Positions 38,194-49,447 of a stretch of DNA of 64,000 bases are shown here, one piece after another. Source of the DNA: Microbacterium saccharophilum (GTDB lineage: Bacteria; Actinomycetota; Actinomycetes; Actinomycetales; Microbacteriaceae). Location: the NCBI RefSeq assembly GCF_007992455.1, contig NZ_BKAH01000001.1, positions 364,161 to 428,160 on the forward strand, in the 5' to 3' direction. The position numbers and the translations under genes are program-made. Below the pieces are notes generated by a model. It saw only the letters and a program-made list of their open reading frames with translations. It made no database searches and had not been told where the DNA came from. The first letter of the stretch is position 1; each line of letters begins with the position of its first letter.

Positions 38194-39116
38194 TGTCCGC
38201 TCCCACTCAGACGCGCGCGTCGACCGCGACGACCTCGGACCACGGCCCGGCCCAGGACCGGACGAGGGCCCGGCGGCGACGCTGGCTGACCGAGGTCGGC
38301 TGGAAGTACCTCGTCGCCCTCGTGATCCTCTTCTACGCGATCTTCCCGCTCGTGTACGTGCTGTCCGCGTCGCTGAACCCCAACGGCAACCTGGCCGCCA
38401 GCAACGCCATCTTCAGCGTGCTGGACCTCGGGAACTACGCCGCCCTGTCGGAGACCCGCTACTGGACCTGGTACGGCAACACGCTGCTGGTCGGCGGCGT
38501 CTCGGCGATCGGCGCCGTCATGATGGGCGCCGCGGCGGCCTACGCGTTCTCCCGGTTCCGCTTCAAGGGCCGCCGGACGAGCCTCACCGCGCTGCTCATC
38601 ATCCAGATGTTCCCGCAGGCGCTCGCGTTCGTCGCGATCTTCCTCATGCTGCTGGCTCTCGGCGAGGTCTTCCCCGCCCTCGGCCTGAACTCGAAGATCG
38701 CCCTGATCTGCGTGTACCTCGGCGGCGCCCTGGGCGTGAACACGTTCCTCATGTACGGGTTCTTCAACACGGTCCCGATCGAGATCGACGAGTCCGCGAA
38801 GATCGACGGCGCCTCGCACGCCGTGATCTTCTGGCGGCTGATCTTCCCGCTCGTGACTCCGATTCTCGCGGTCGTGGCGCTGCTGGCGTTCATCTCGGCG
38901 TTCGGGGACTACATCATCTCGAAGATCATCCTGGTCTCCGAGGACAACTGGACGCTCGCCGTCGGCATGTTCCAGTGGGTGTCCAACCAGCTCTCCAGCA
39001 ACTGGGGGCTGTTCGCGGCCGGAGCGATCCTCGCCGCCATCCCGGTGCTCGTGCTGTTCCTCGCGCTGCAGCGCTACATCATCGGCGGCCTGACCGCCGG
39101 CTCCGTCAAGGGCTGA
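38193..39116 (+). CDS. Sugar ABC transporter permease, MalG-like
   Basis: A 307-residue permease with six membrane segments and the EAA loop IDESAKIDGASHAVIFW. It pairs with the MalF-like protein. Its ATG shares one base with the upstream stop (TGATG). No ATPase gene follows; the next gene runs the other way after 11 bases. As for other actinobacterial oligosaccharide importers, a shared MsiK-type ATPase encoded elsewhere is the likely energy source; this is inferred from family knowledge. Confidence 0.92.
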   Translation: MSAPTQTRASTATTSDHGPAQDRTRARRRRWLTEVGWKYLVALVILFYAIFPLVYVLSASLNPNGNLAASNAIFSVLDLGNYAALSETRYWTWYGNTLLVGGVSAIGAVMMGAAAAYAFSRFRFKGRRTSLTALLIIQMFPQALAFVAIFLMLLALGEVFPALGLNSKIALICVYLGGALGVNTFLMYGFFNTVPIEIDESAKIDGASHAVIFWRLIFPLVTPILAVVALLAFISAFGDYIISKIILVSEDNWTLAVGMFQWVSNQLSSNWGLFAAGAILAAIPVLVLFLALQRYIIGGLTAGSVKG

Positions 39117-39127
39117 TCGGGCGCGCC

Positions 39128-39955
39128 TCAGGAGGTCGCTGACCGGGCGGCGAGAGCCGCCTGGTACAGCGTCCGCGACGACAGGCCCGTCTGCGCCGAC
39201 ACCTCGGCGGCGGCATCCTTGAGACGGATGCCGTCGGCGACGAGCCGCTGCACTTCGGCGACGGCATCCTCGGCGGACACCTCGCGCGCCGGGGCCCCGG
39301 CGACGACGACGACGATCTCACCGCGCACGCCGCCCTCTGCCCACGTCGCGAGCTCGCCGAGCGGTCCGCGCACGACCTCCTCGTGCAGCTTCGTCAGCTC
39401 GCGGCAGACGGCCGCGGGCCGGTCGGCGCCGAAGGCGCCCGCCATTGCGGCGAGGCTCTCCGCGATGCGCGACGGGGCCTCGAAGAAGACCATGGTGCGC
39501 CGCTCTGCGGACAGTGGGGCGAGCGTCGATCGCCGGTCTCCGGCCTTGCGTGGGAGGAACCCCTCGAAAGTGAAGCGGTCCGTGGGCAGTCCCGCGACGG
39601 CGAGCGCCGTGACGACGGCGCTCGGGCCGGGGATCGCGGTGACCGCTACGCCCTGCGAGACGGCCTCCACGACCAGCGCGTAGCCGGGGTCGCTCACGGT
39701 CGGCATGCCGGCGTCGCTGAGGACCAGGAGGTCCTCCTCCCGCGCCCGCTCCACGAGGTCGGCGGCGCGCTGGCGCTCGTTGTGCTCGTGGAGGGCGACG
39801 AGCCGCGGCCGGTTGTCGACGCCGAGCGCCTGCAGGAGCCGCTGCGCCGTGCGGGTGTCCTCCGCCGCGATCACGGTGGCGGCTTCGAGCGCCGCGACGA
39901 GGCGGGGCGAGGCATCCCCCAGGTTGCCGATGGGCGTCGCGGCGAGGATGATCAC
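39128..39955 (-). CDS. rsmI: 16S rRNA (cytidine(1402)-2'-O)-methyltransferase
   Basis: RsmI 2'-O-methylates C1402 in the decoding centre of 16S rRNA. The 275-residue product begins VIILAATPIGNLGDAS after GRV, with LVLSDAGMPTVSDPGY and AIPGPSAVVTALAVAGLP, the tetrapyrrole-methylase fold. The reading frame stays open far upstream, but GTG 39955 is chosen because it gives the normal length and lies seven bases from a TATGCT hexamer. It is divergent from pmt with overlapping -10 boxes, the usual actinobacterial arrangement of these two genes. Confidence 0.95.
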   Translation of the reverse strand: MIILAATPIGNLGDASPRLVAALEAATVIAAEDTRTAQRLLQALGVDNRPRLVALHEHNERQRAADLVERAREEDLLVLSDAGMPTVSDPGYALVVEAVSQGVAVTAIPGPSAVVTALAVAGLPTDRFTFEGFLPRKAGDRRSTLAPLSAERRTMVFFEAPSRIAESLAAMAGAFGADRPAAVCRELTKLHEEVVRGPLGELATWAEGGVRGEIVVVVAGAPAREVSAEDAVAEVQRLVADGIRLKDAAAEVSAQTGLSSRTLYQAALAARSATS

Positions 39956-39979
39956 CCGCCCCAGCATAGGCTGGTCGAC

Positions 39980-39982
<3 letters not shown>
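39953..39982. promoter_or_regulatory. Face-to-face leaderless promoters of rsmI and pmt
   Basis: Minus-strand TATGCT (39963-39968) and plus-strand TAGGCT (39967-39972) overlap by two bases. Each is seven bases from its own GTG (39955 and 39980). The whole divergent control region between start codons is only 24 bases. Confidence 0.7.
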
Positions 39983-42405
<2,423 letters not shown>

Positions 42406-42433
42406 AGGAACCCGGCCGCGGCCCGGACCGTCA

Positions 42434-42450
42434 TACGATGGAACGCTATG
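42434..42450 (+). promoter_or_regulatory. Leaderless-type promoter of hrpA
   Basis: TACGAT (42434-42439), eight-base spacer, ATG at 42448. No Shine-Dalgarno site is seen. Confidence 0.5.
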
Positions 42451-45400
42451 CCCGCGCCGGAACCCCGCATCCTCTACCCGCCGGAGCTGCCCGTCAGCGC
42501 CGCGCGGGAGGAGATCGCGCGCGCCATCGCGGAGCACCAGGTCGTCATCGTGGCCGGCGCCACGGGGTCGGGCAAGACGACGCAGCTGCCGAAGATCTGC
42601 CTCGAGCTCGGCCGGCAGTCCATCGCGCACACGCAGCCGCGCCGCATCGCCGCCCGGACGATCGCCGAGCGCATCGCGCAGGAGATGGATGTGCCGCTCG
42701 GCTCGACCGTGGGCTTCAAGGTCCGCTTCACCGACCAGGTCTCCGCCGACACGAAGGTCGCGCTGCTGACCGACGGCATCCTCCTCAACGAGATCCACCG
42801 CGACCGGCTGCTGCGCCGCTACGACACGATCATCATCGACGAGGCGCACGAGCGCTCGCTCAACGTCGACTTCCTCATCGGGTACCTCTCGCGGATCCTC
42901 CCCGAGCGCCCCGACCTCAAGGTCATCGTGACGTCCGCGACGATCGACCCGGAGAGCTTCGCGCGCCACTTCGCCGCGCCCGACGGCACGCCCGCCCCGG
43001 TCATCGAGGTGTCCGGCCGGACCTACCCCGTCGAGATCCGCTACCGCGCGCACGACGACACAGACGACGACGTGGATGCCCTGCTCGGCGCGCTCGGGGA
43101 GCTCGACCGCGAGTCCGACGGCGACGTACTCGTCTTCCTGCCCGGCGAGGCGGAGATCCGCGACGCGATGGATGCCGTCCGCGGCCGGTACGCGAAGGAC
43201 GCGCGGCCCACCGAGGTCCTGCCCCTGTTCGGCCGGCTCTCCGCCGCCGAGCAGCACCGCGTGTTCGAGCCGTCGACCGTGCGGGGCGTCCGCCGCCGCA
43301 TCATCCTCGCGACGAACGTCGCCGAGACGAGCCTCACCGTCCCCGGCATCCGATACGTGGTCGACGCCGGCACCGCGCGCATCTCGCGGTACAGCGCACG
43401 CTCGAAGATCCAGCGGCTCCCGATCGAGGCGATCTCGCAGGCGTCGGCGCAGCAGCGCTCCGGCCGCGCGGGGCGCACCTCGCCCGGCATCGCCATCCGC
43501 CTCTACGCCGAGGAGGACTTCGCTGCCCGGCCGGAGTTCACCGAGCCGGAGATCCTCCGCACATCGCTGGCCTCCGTCATCCTGCAGATGCTCGCGCTCG
43601 GCTTCGGCGACATCTCGGAGTTCCCCTTCCTCACCCCGCCCGACTCCCGCGGCGTCAAGGCGGCGCTCGAACTCCTCACCGAGCTGCAGGCGATCACCGG
43701 CGGCTCGACCCCGAAGCTGACGAAGATGGGCCGGGAGATCGCGCGCCTCCCCATCGACCCGCGGTTCGCCCGGATGCTGCTGGAGGCGCGGCGCCTGAAC
43801 GTCACTCCCGACGTCCTCGCGATCGTCGCCGGGCTCTCGATCCAGGACGTCCGGGAGCGCCCCGAGGAGCGACGCGAGGAGGCCGACCGCCTCCACGCCC
43901 GGTTCACCGACCCGACGAGCGACTTCCTCACGCTGCTGAACCTGTGGAACCACCTGCAGGAGCAGCAGGCCGAACTCGGCTCGAGCGCCTTCCGGCGCCT
44001 GTGCCGCGCGGAGCACCTCAACTACGTGCGGGTGCGGGAGTGGTTCGACGTGCACCGCCAGCTGCGCCAGCTGAGCGGGGAGCGTCGCGGCGGGCGCGAC
44101 GGGGAGCGGCGGAGCGCCACGACGGAGGGGGCCGCCGCCGACCCGGCCGCCGTGCACCGCGCGATCCTCTCCGGGCTGCTCTCGCACATCGGCATCCTCG
44201 ACACGCGCAGCGCCGGGAAGACCGGTGGCGCGAAGCCCGATCCGAAGCGGCGGCCCCTCGCGGAGTACCGCGGCGCGCGCGGGGGGAGGTTCGCGATCTT
44301 CCCCGGCTCGGGGCTGCGGAAGGCGTCACCGGATGCCGTCATGGCGGCCGAGCTCGTGGAGACCTCGCGCCTGTTCGCCCGGACGGTCGCCGCGATCGAC
44401 CCGGCGTGGGCCGAGGAGCTCGCCGGCGACCTCGCGCACCGCAGCATCAGCGACCCGCACTGGTCGAAGGATGCCGGCGCCGCCGTCGCCGCGGAGAAGG
44501 TCACGCTCTTCGGGGTCGAGATCATCCCGCGCCGCCGCGTGCAGCTCGCGCGGATCGACCGGGACCTCGCCCGTGAGCTGTTCCTGCGGCACGCGCTCGT
44601 CGACGGCGAGTGGAACACGCACCACCTGGACAAGAAGCTGACGGCGTTCGAGCGCCGGAACCTCGAGCTCCGCCGGAACCTGGAGAAGGTCGAGGAGCGG
44701 GAGCGCCGACGCGACATCCTCGTCGGCGACGAGGCCGTGTACGCGTTCTACGCCGCGCGGGTGCCCCGCGACGTCTTCGACGTCCGGTCCTTCGAGACGT
44801 GGTGGCGGGAGACCTCGGCGCGGACGCCGCGGCTCCTGGACATGACCGCGGCCGACCTCATCGACGACGCCTCCCGCGCGGACGAGCGCGACTTCCCGAC
44901 CCGCTGGACGCAGGGCGATCAGGTGCTCTCCCTGGCCTACCGGTTCGAGCCGGGAGCGCCGGACGACGGCGTCAGCGTCGTCGTGCCGCTCGCCCTCCTC
45001 GCCCAGCTGCGCCCGGATGGCTTCGACTGGCAGGTGCCGGGACTCCGCGGCGAGCTCATCACAGCGCTCCTCCGGGCGCTGCCGAAGGCGATCCGCCGGC
45101 ACGTCGTCCCGGCCGCGGACTGGGCCGCCAAGCTCGGCGACGAGCTCGCCGGCGCCGGTCCGGAGTCGCACGACGGGCTTCCCCCGGCCAGTCTCCTCGA
45201 GGCCCTCGCCGCCCGCATCCAGCCGGTCGCGAACCAGCGCGTGTCGGCGGCCGACTTCGACCTCTCCCGCGTGCCCCCGCACCTGATGGTCTCGTTCCGC
45301 GCCGTCGACCAGCGCGGGCGCGCCGTCGGCTCCGGGCGGGACCTCCGCGAACTGCAGGACCGGCTGTCCGGTCGCGCGCGGGAATCCGTCGCGCGGTCGC

Positions 45401-46320
45401 TGAGCGCCCCGGCGCGGACCGCGCGACCCTCACCCGCGGCACCGGCGGCCGCCGCGCCGCTGGAGCGCTCGGGCGTGACGACATGGGACGTCGGCGACCT
45501 CCCCGCCGTCGTCGACACGAAGGTCGCCGGCGGCGTCGTCCGCGGCTACCCGGCCCTCGTCGACGAGGGCGCAGGCGTCGCCCTGCGGATCGAGGCGACG
45601 GCCGAGCGCGCCGCGCGCCTCTCGCACGACGGCGTCCGCCGCCTCCTGCTGCTGGCCGTCCCCTCGCCCGCCGCGTACGTGCTCGAGCACCTCACCGCGG
45701 CGGAGAAGCTCGCCCTCGCGACCTCTCCCTACCCGTCCGCGAAGGCGCTCATCGAGGACGCCCGCGTCGCCGTCGCCGACGCCGTCCTGGCGGGAGCCGA
45801 GGTGCGCACGACCGCCGCCTTCGAGGCCACCCGCGACCGCCTGTCGGCCGTGATCGTCAACGACCTGTTCCGGACCGTGTCACTGGCCGCCCGCATCCTC
45901 ACGCTGCAGCGTGACGTCGACCGGGCCGTCCGCGCGCAGAACTCGATGACGCTCCTCTCCGCCCTCGGCGATGTGAAGGCGCAGGTCGCGGGCCTGCTGC
46001 ATCCCGCCTTCCTCTCCCGGACCGGCACGGCGCGGCTCGCGCACCTGCCCCGGTATCTGCAGGGGGCGCTCGAGCGTGTCCGCGGGCTCGGCGACAACCC
46101 TGGCCGCGACCGGCAGCGGCAGACCGAGTACGAACGCGCCGCCGCTCTCTACACGGATGCCGGCGGCACGATCCCGCTCGACCCGGACGCCCCTGCGACC
46201 CTGCACGCCGCGCGCTGGCTTCTCGAGGAGTACCGTGTCAGCCTGTTCGCGCAGCAGCTCGGCACGGCGCAGCCGGTGTCGATCCAGCGCATCACGAAGG
46301 CCCTGTCCGGCAAGGACTGA
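42448..46320 (+). CDS. hrpA: ATP-dependent RNA helicase HrpA (DEAH box)
   Basis: A 1290-residue DEAH helicase, normal length for HrpA, which in E. coli resolves stalled or collided ribosomes on mRNA. Motif I is GATGSGKTTQ (38-47), DEAH is at 131-134, then VTSATID, the second RecA domain with QRSGRAGRT, the HA2 winged-helix part, an OB-like part and the long DUF3418 C-terminal domain (about 690-1290). A stretch of the open frame continues upstream of 42448 within pmt, but that is the wrong frame for pmt and is not coding. Confidence 0.96.
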   Translation: MPAPEPRILYPPELPVSAAREEIARAIAEHQVVIVAGATGSGKTTQLPKICLELGRQSIAHTQPRRIAARTIAERIAQEMDVPLGSTVGFKVRFTDQVSADTKVALLTDGILLNEIHRDRLLRRYDTIIIDEAHERSLNVDFLIGYLSRILPERPDLKVIVTSATIDPESFARHFAAPDGTPAPVIEVSGRTYPVEIRYRAHDDTDDDVDALLGALGELDRESDGDVLVFLPGEAEIRDAMDAVRGRYAKDARPTEVLPLFGRLSAAEQHRVFEPSTVRGVRRRIILATNVAETSLTVPGIRYVVDAGTARISRYSARSKIQRLPIEAISQASAQQRSGRAGRTSPGIAIRLYAEEDFAARPEFTEPEILRTSLASVILQMLALGFGDISEFPFLTPPDSRGVKAALELLTELQAITGGSTPKLTKMGREIARLPIDPRFARMLLEARRLNVTPDVLAIVAGLSIQDVRERPEERREEADRLHARFTDPTSDFLTLLNLWNHLQEQQAELGSSAFRRLCRAEHLNYVRVREWFDVHRQLRQLSGERRGGRDGERRSATTEGAAADPAAVHRAILSGLLSHIGILDTRSAGKTGGAKPDPKRRPLAEYRGARGGRFAIFPGSGLRKASPDAVMAAELVETSRLFARTVAAIDPAWAEELAGDLAHRSISDPHWSKDAGAAVAAEKVTLFGVEIIPRRRVQLARIDRDLARELFLRHALVDGEWNTHHLDKKLTAFERRNLELRRNLEKVEERERRRDILVGDEAVYAFYAARVPRDVFDVRSFETWWRETSARTPRLLDMTAADLIDDASRADERDFPTRWTQGDQVLSLAYRFEPGAPDDGVSVVVPLALLAQLRPDGFDWQVPGLRGELITALLRALPKAIRRHVVPAADWAAKLGDELAGAGPESHDGLPPASLLEALAARIQPVANQRVSAADFDLSRVPPHLMVSFRAVDQRGRAVGSGRDLRELQDRLSGRARESVARSLSAPARTARPSPAAPAAAAPLERSGVTTWDVGDLPAVVDTKVAGGVVRGYPALVDEGAGVALRIEATAERAARLSHDGVRRLLLLAVPSPAAYVLEHLTAAEKLALATSPYPSAKALIEDARVAVADAVLAGAEVRTTAAFEATRDRLSAVIVNDLFRTVSLAARILTLQRDVDRAVRAQNSMTLLSALGDVKAQVAGLLHPAFLSRTGTARLAHLPRYLQGALERVRGLGDNPGRDRQRQTEYERAAALYTDAGGTIPLDPDAPATLHAARWLLEEYRVSLFAQQLGTAQPVSIQRITKALSGKD

Positions 46321-46338
46321 CGACCGAGAGGACCCGCC

Positions 46339-47292
46339 ATGGCGACGGCGATCACCTACACCGCGTTCGGAGGACCCGAGGTCCTCACCCTCACCGAGAT
46401 CCAGGTGCCCGCACCCGCGGCGGACGAGGTCGCGGTGCGCGTCACGGCGGCGGGCGTCAATCCGCTCGACCACAAGCTGCGCTCCGGCGCCCGTGCGTCC
46501 GGACCCATCACGGATCCGCGCCGCGTCGGCAGCGACGGCGCGGGTGTCGTCACGGCCGTCGGCGCGGACGTCGAGGGCTTCCGCGCCGGCGACGAGGTCG
46601 TCGTCTTCGGTGCCGCCGGCGTCTACGCCTCCGACATCGTCGTCCCCGCCGCCCAGCTCGCGCCGCGCCCTCCGCAGGTGTCCGCGGCCGAGGGCGCCGC
46701 GCTCGGCGTCCCGATCGGCACGGCCTACCAGACGCTGCGCTCCCTCGACGTGCGCGCGGGCGACACGCTGCTCGTGCACGGCGGGTCCGGCTCCGTGGGT
46801 CAGGCCGTCATCCAGTTCGCCGTCCTGTGGGGGGTCACGGTCCTCGCGACGACGAGCACCCGCCGTGCGGAGCGGGTGACGGCGCTCGGCGGCACCGCCC
46901 TGCGCTACGACGACCCGGAGGGCGGCACGCTCACTGAGCGGGTGCGCGCGGCGGCGCCCGGCGGGGTCACCGCCGTCATCGACATCGCCGGCACCGACGA
47001 GGCGATCCAGACCTCCCTCGACCTCGTCGCCGACCGGCACCGCATCGTGACCCTCGTCCGCGGCAAGGACGCCGCCGGCCTCGGCATCCGCGCGTTCCTG
47101 GGCGGGAGCCCCCGCCCCCTGAACGCGCAGGAGCAGGCGTGGCGCGCCGAGGCGATCCCGGTGGCCCTGCATCTCATGGCGGCGGGCCGCTTCGCCGTGG
47201 AGGTCGGCCCCCGGCTGCCGCTCGCCGACGCCGCCGCGGCGCACCTTCTCGTGGAGGCGGGGGTGGACGGGAAGGTCGTGCTGCTGCCCTGA
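46339..47292 (+). CDS. NADPH:quinone oxidoreductase-like zinc-less alcohol dehydrogenase
   Basis: A 317-residue medium-chain dehydrogenase/reductase of the quinone oxidoreductase type: N-terminal GroES-like domain (PAADEVAVRVTAAGVNPLDH) and Rossmann domain with VHGGSGSVGQAVIQFA. No zinc-ligand cysteines are present. It lies 18 bases behind hrpA with a GAGAGGA ribosome site, so it may be cotranscribed. The substrate is unknown. It converges on araD with a six-base gap. Confidence 0.9.
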   Translation: MATAITYTAFGGPEVLTLTEIQVPAPAADEVAVRVTAAGVNPLDHKLRSGARASGPITDPRRVGSDGAGVVTAVGADVEGFRAGDEVVVFGAAGVYASDIVVPAAQLAPRPPQVSAAEGAALGVPIGTAYQTLRSLDVRAGDTLLVHGGSGSVGQAVIQFAVLWGVTVLATTSTRRAERVTALGGTALRYDDPEGGTLTERVRAAAPGGVTAVIDIAGTDEAIQTSLDLVADRHRIVTLVRGKDAAGLGIRAFLGGSPRPLNAQEQAWRAEAIPVALHLMAAGRFAVEVGPRLPLADAAAAHLLVEAGVDGKVVLLP

Positions 47293-47298
47293 GCCGGC

Positions 47299-48015
47299 TC
47301 AGTCCCGGTCGTCCGCGGGCTGGCCGTAGACGTTCTGGTACCGGTCGTAGAGGGCGTCGATCTTCTCCTGCGGGATCGGGACCACCGTGCCGCCCTGCCG
47401 GGCGATGTGCACGGTGCGCGCGACGTCCTCCAGCATGACGGCCGCCTTCACGGCATCCTTCGCGGTCCGGCCGATCGTGAACGGGCCATGGTTCTGCATG
47501 AGGACGGCGGGCGAGCGGTGGCCGCTCAGCGTCTCGACGATGCCGCGGCCGATCGAGTCGTCGCCGATGATCGCGAACGGTCCCACGGGGATGGGTCCGC
47601 CGAACTCGTCGGCCATCGCCGTGATGACGCACGGGATCTCCTCGCCGCGCGCGGCCCATGCGACGGCGTAGGTGGAGTGCGTGTGCACGACGCCGCCGAC
47701 CTCGGGCATGTGCCGGTACACGTACGCGTGGGCGGCGGTGTCGCTCGACGGCGACCGCTCGCTGCCGGGCGTGCCGGGGATGACGTTGCCGTCGAGGTCG
47801 CAGAGGATCATGTTCTCCGGCGCCAGGTCGTCGTACGAGACACCGGACGGCTTGATGACGAAGAGGTCGGCGCCGGGAACACGGCCCGAGACGTTGCCGC
47901 CGGTCCACACGACGAGCCCGGAGCGCACGAGCTCCCCGTGCAGCGCCGCGACGTCGCGGCGCACGGTCTCGATCGCCGAGGCGATGCGGGCGGAATCAAT
48001 GATGTTACCGGTCAC
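47299..48015 (-). CDS. araD: L-ribulose-5-phosphate 4-epimerase
   Basis: AraD turns L-ribulose 5-phosphate into D-xylulose 5-phosphate in L-arabinose breakdown. The 238-residue class II aldolase-fold protein has GGNVSGR (39-45), the zinc histidines in HTHS (His111, His113) and NHGPF (His176). Some family members act on other pentitol or ascorbate-derived substrates. The GTG start lies inside a copy of the galactan operator (48003-48016), and its own -10 box is embedded in the stop of the M20 gene. araA and araB are not in the window. The operator links it to arabinogalactan use. Confidence 0.88.
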   Translation of the reverse strand: MTGNIIDSARIASAIETVRRDVAALHGELVRSGLVVWTGGNVSGRVPGADLFVIKPSGVSYDDLAPENMILCDLDGNVIPGTPGSERSPSSDTAAHAYVYRHMPEVGGVVHTHSTYAVAWAARGEEIPCVITAMADEFGGPIPVGPFAIIGDDSIGRGIVETLSGHRSPAVLMQNHGPFTIGRTAKDAVKAAVMLEDVARTVHIARQGGTVVPIPQEKIDALYDRYQNVYGQPADDRD

Positions 48016-48016
48016 A
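48003..48016. promoter_or_regulatory. LacI-type operator over the araD start codon
   Basis: TGTTACCGGTCACA is identical, base for base, to the operator core at the galactanase (2905-2918). It covers the GTG start and first codons of araD, directly downstream of the -10 box. Confidence 0.75.
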
Positions 48017-48027
48017 TCGCCACCTTA
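48013..48027 (-). promoter_or_regulatory. Leaderless-type promoter of araD, inside the M20 stop
   Basis: Minus-strand TAAGGT (48022-48027) begins with the TAA stop codon of the M20 gene and is six bases from the araD GTG. AAGGTGG in the same stretch could also serve as a ribosome site on a read-through message. Confidence 0.5.
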
Positions 48028-49377
48028 GCTCGCGCGGAGCAGTGCGCGGTAGAACCCGATGCCGCGCAGCCACACCTCGACGCGGATGCGCTCGTTGTGC
48101 GCGTGCAGCGCATCGCGCTCGGACCGGGTGAGATGGAACGGGGTGAAGCGGTAGACGTGCCCGCTGATCCGCGTGAACCATCGGCTGTCGCTCGCGCCCA
48201 GCTGGATGTACGGGGTCGTGACGATGTCTCCGGAGAGGCCCTCGGCGACGGCGGACGCGATGCGCCGCCACGCCTCTCCCTTCCACGGCGACACCGGCGA
48301 CGGGTCGGATGCGTGCCGCACCTCGATCTCCACCTCCGGATCGGCGACGACCCGGCGGACGCGGGCCGTGACGGACGCGACGGTGTCGCCGGTGAGGAGG
48401 CGGATGTTGACGGCCGCCTGCGCCGTCGTCGCGAGGACGTTCTCCCCGGGGGCCCCGGAGAGCGACGTGGCGACCGCGGTCGTGCGGACCATCGCGTTCA
48501 TCTCCGGCCCCAGGTGCGGGAACACCTTCGCCAGCAGCGGGCCCGTGACGGCCAGGTTGCCGAACACCCAGCGCAGCGGCGGCTGCGCGTACGGGGCGAT
48601 CGTGGCGAACAGGGCGCGGACGGGCGGGGCGATCCGGGTGGGGAACGGATGCCGGTGCAGCCGGTCGATCGCGCGGGCGAGGCGCGCCGTCGCGGGGGTC
48701 GCCGGGGGCGTCGAGGCGTGCCCGCCGGCCTCGCGGGCCGTCAGCAGCAGGGTCATGACGCCGCGTTCGGCGACCCCGACCATCGCGGTCGGCACGGCGA
48801 CCCCGGGGACGACGCCGTCGACGACGGCGCCGCCCTCGTCGAGCACGAGTGCGGGGCGGACGCCGCGGCGTTCGAGCACGGCCACGATCTGCTGCGCACC
48901 GTCGCCGGCCGTCTCCTCGTTGTGCCCGAACGCGAGGTAGACGTCGCGGACCGGGGTGAAGCCCTCCGCGACGAGCTGTTCGACCGCTTCGAGGATCGCG
49001 ACGAGCGACCCCTTGTCGTCGATCGCTCCGCGGGCGTGGATCGCGGCGTCGGCGCCGGCGCCGATGAGCTCAGCGGCGAAGGGCGGGTGATCCCACTCGG
49101 CTTCGACGACGGGCACGACGTCGATGTGGGCCACGAGGACGAGGGGATCGCCGTCCGTCGTCCCGCGCCAGCGGTAGAGGAGCGAGTGCCGCGCCACGAC
49201 CTCCCGCTCGAGCACCCCGTGCAGGCCCGGGTAGAGGCGCGCGAGGGCCGCGTGGAACTCGTCGAACGGCGCGGGATCGGTGCGACTGTCGTCGGCATCC
49301 GAGACGGTCGGGATGCGCAGGAGCTCGCGGAAGCGCGCGACGGAGGCCGCGGGGTCGGTCGTGTTCTCGGGTGCCAC
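48025..49377 (-). CDS. M20-family metallopeptidase
   Basis: A 450-residue zinc carboxypeptidase/dipeptidase of the M20 family. Metal and catalytic motifs: VAHIDVVPV (His84), GAIDDKG (Asp120) and GHNEETAG (Glu154, Glu155). A dimerisation lid domain sits in the middle. No signal peptide, so it is cytosolic and likely trims peptides or N-acyl amino acids. GTG start six bases from TAGGCT. Not obviously related in function to araD nine bases downstream. Confidence 0.92.
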   Translation of the reverse strand: MAPENTTDPAASVARFRELLRIPTVSDADDSRTDPAPFDEFHAALARLYPGLHGVLEREVVARHSLLYRWRGTTDGDPLVLVAHIDVVPVVEAEWDHPPFAAELIGAGADAAIHARGAIDDKGSLVAILEAVEQLVAEGFTPVRDVYLAFGHNEETAGDGAQQIVAVLERRGVRPALVLDEGGAVVDGVVPGVAVPTAMVGVAERGVMTLLLTAREAGGHASTPPATPATARLARAIDRLHRHPFPTRIAPPVRALFATIAPYAQPPLRWVFGNLAVTGPLLAKVFPHLGPEMNAMVRTTAVATSLSGAPGENVLATTAQAAVNIRLLTGDTVASVTARVRRVVADPEVEIEVRHASDPSPVSPWKGEAWRRIASAVAEGLSGDIVTTPYIQLGASDSRWFTRISGHVYRFTPFHLTRSERDALHAHNERIRVEVWLRGIGFYRALLRAS

Positions 49378-49389
49378 GCCCCGAGCCTA
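49375..49389 (-). promoter_or_regulatory. Leaderless-type promoter of the M20 gene
   Basis: Minus-strand TAGGCT (49384-49389), spacer CGGGGC, GTG at 49377. It faces the Gfo/Idh promoter, which has the same hexamer. Confidence 0.65.
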
Positions 49390-49432
49390 CGACCCGGCCG
49401 CGCACGGCGCCGAGACGCATCCCGGGCCCGGC

Positions 49433-49447
49433 TAGGCTCGGGCCATG
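49433..49447 (+). promoter_or_regulatory. Leaderless-type promoter of the Gfo/Idh gene
   Basis: TAGGCT (49433-49438), spacer CGGGCC, ATG at 49445. Hexamer and spacer nearly mirror the divergent M20 promoter. Confidence 0.65.
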
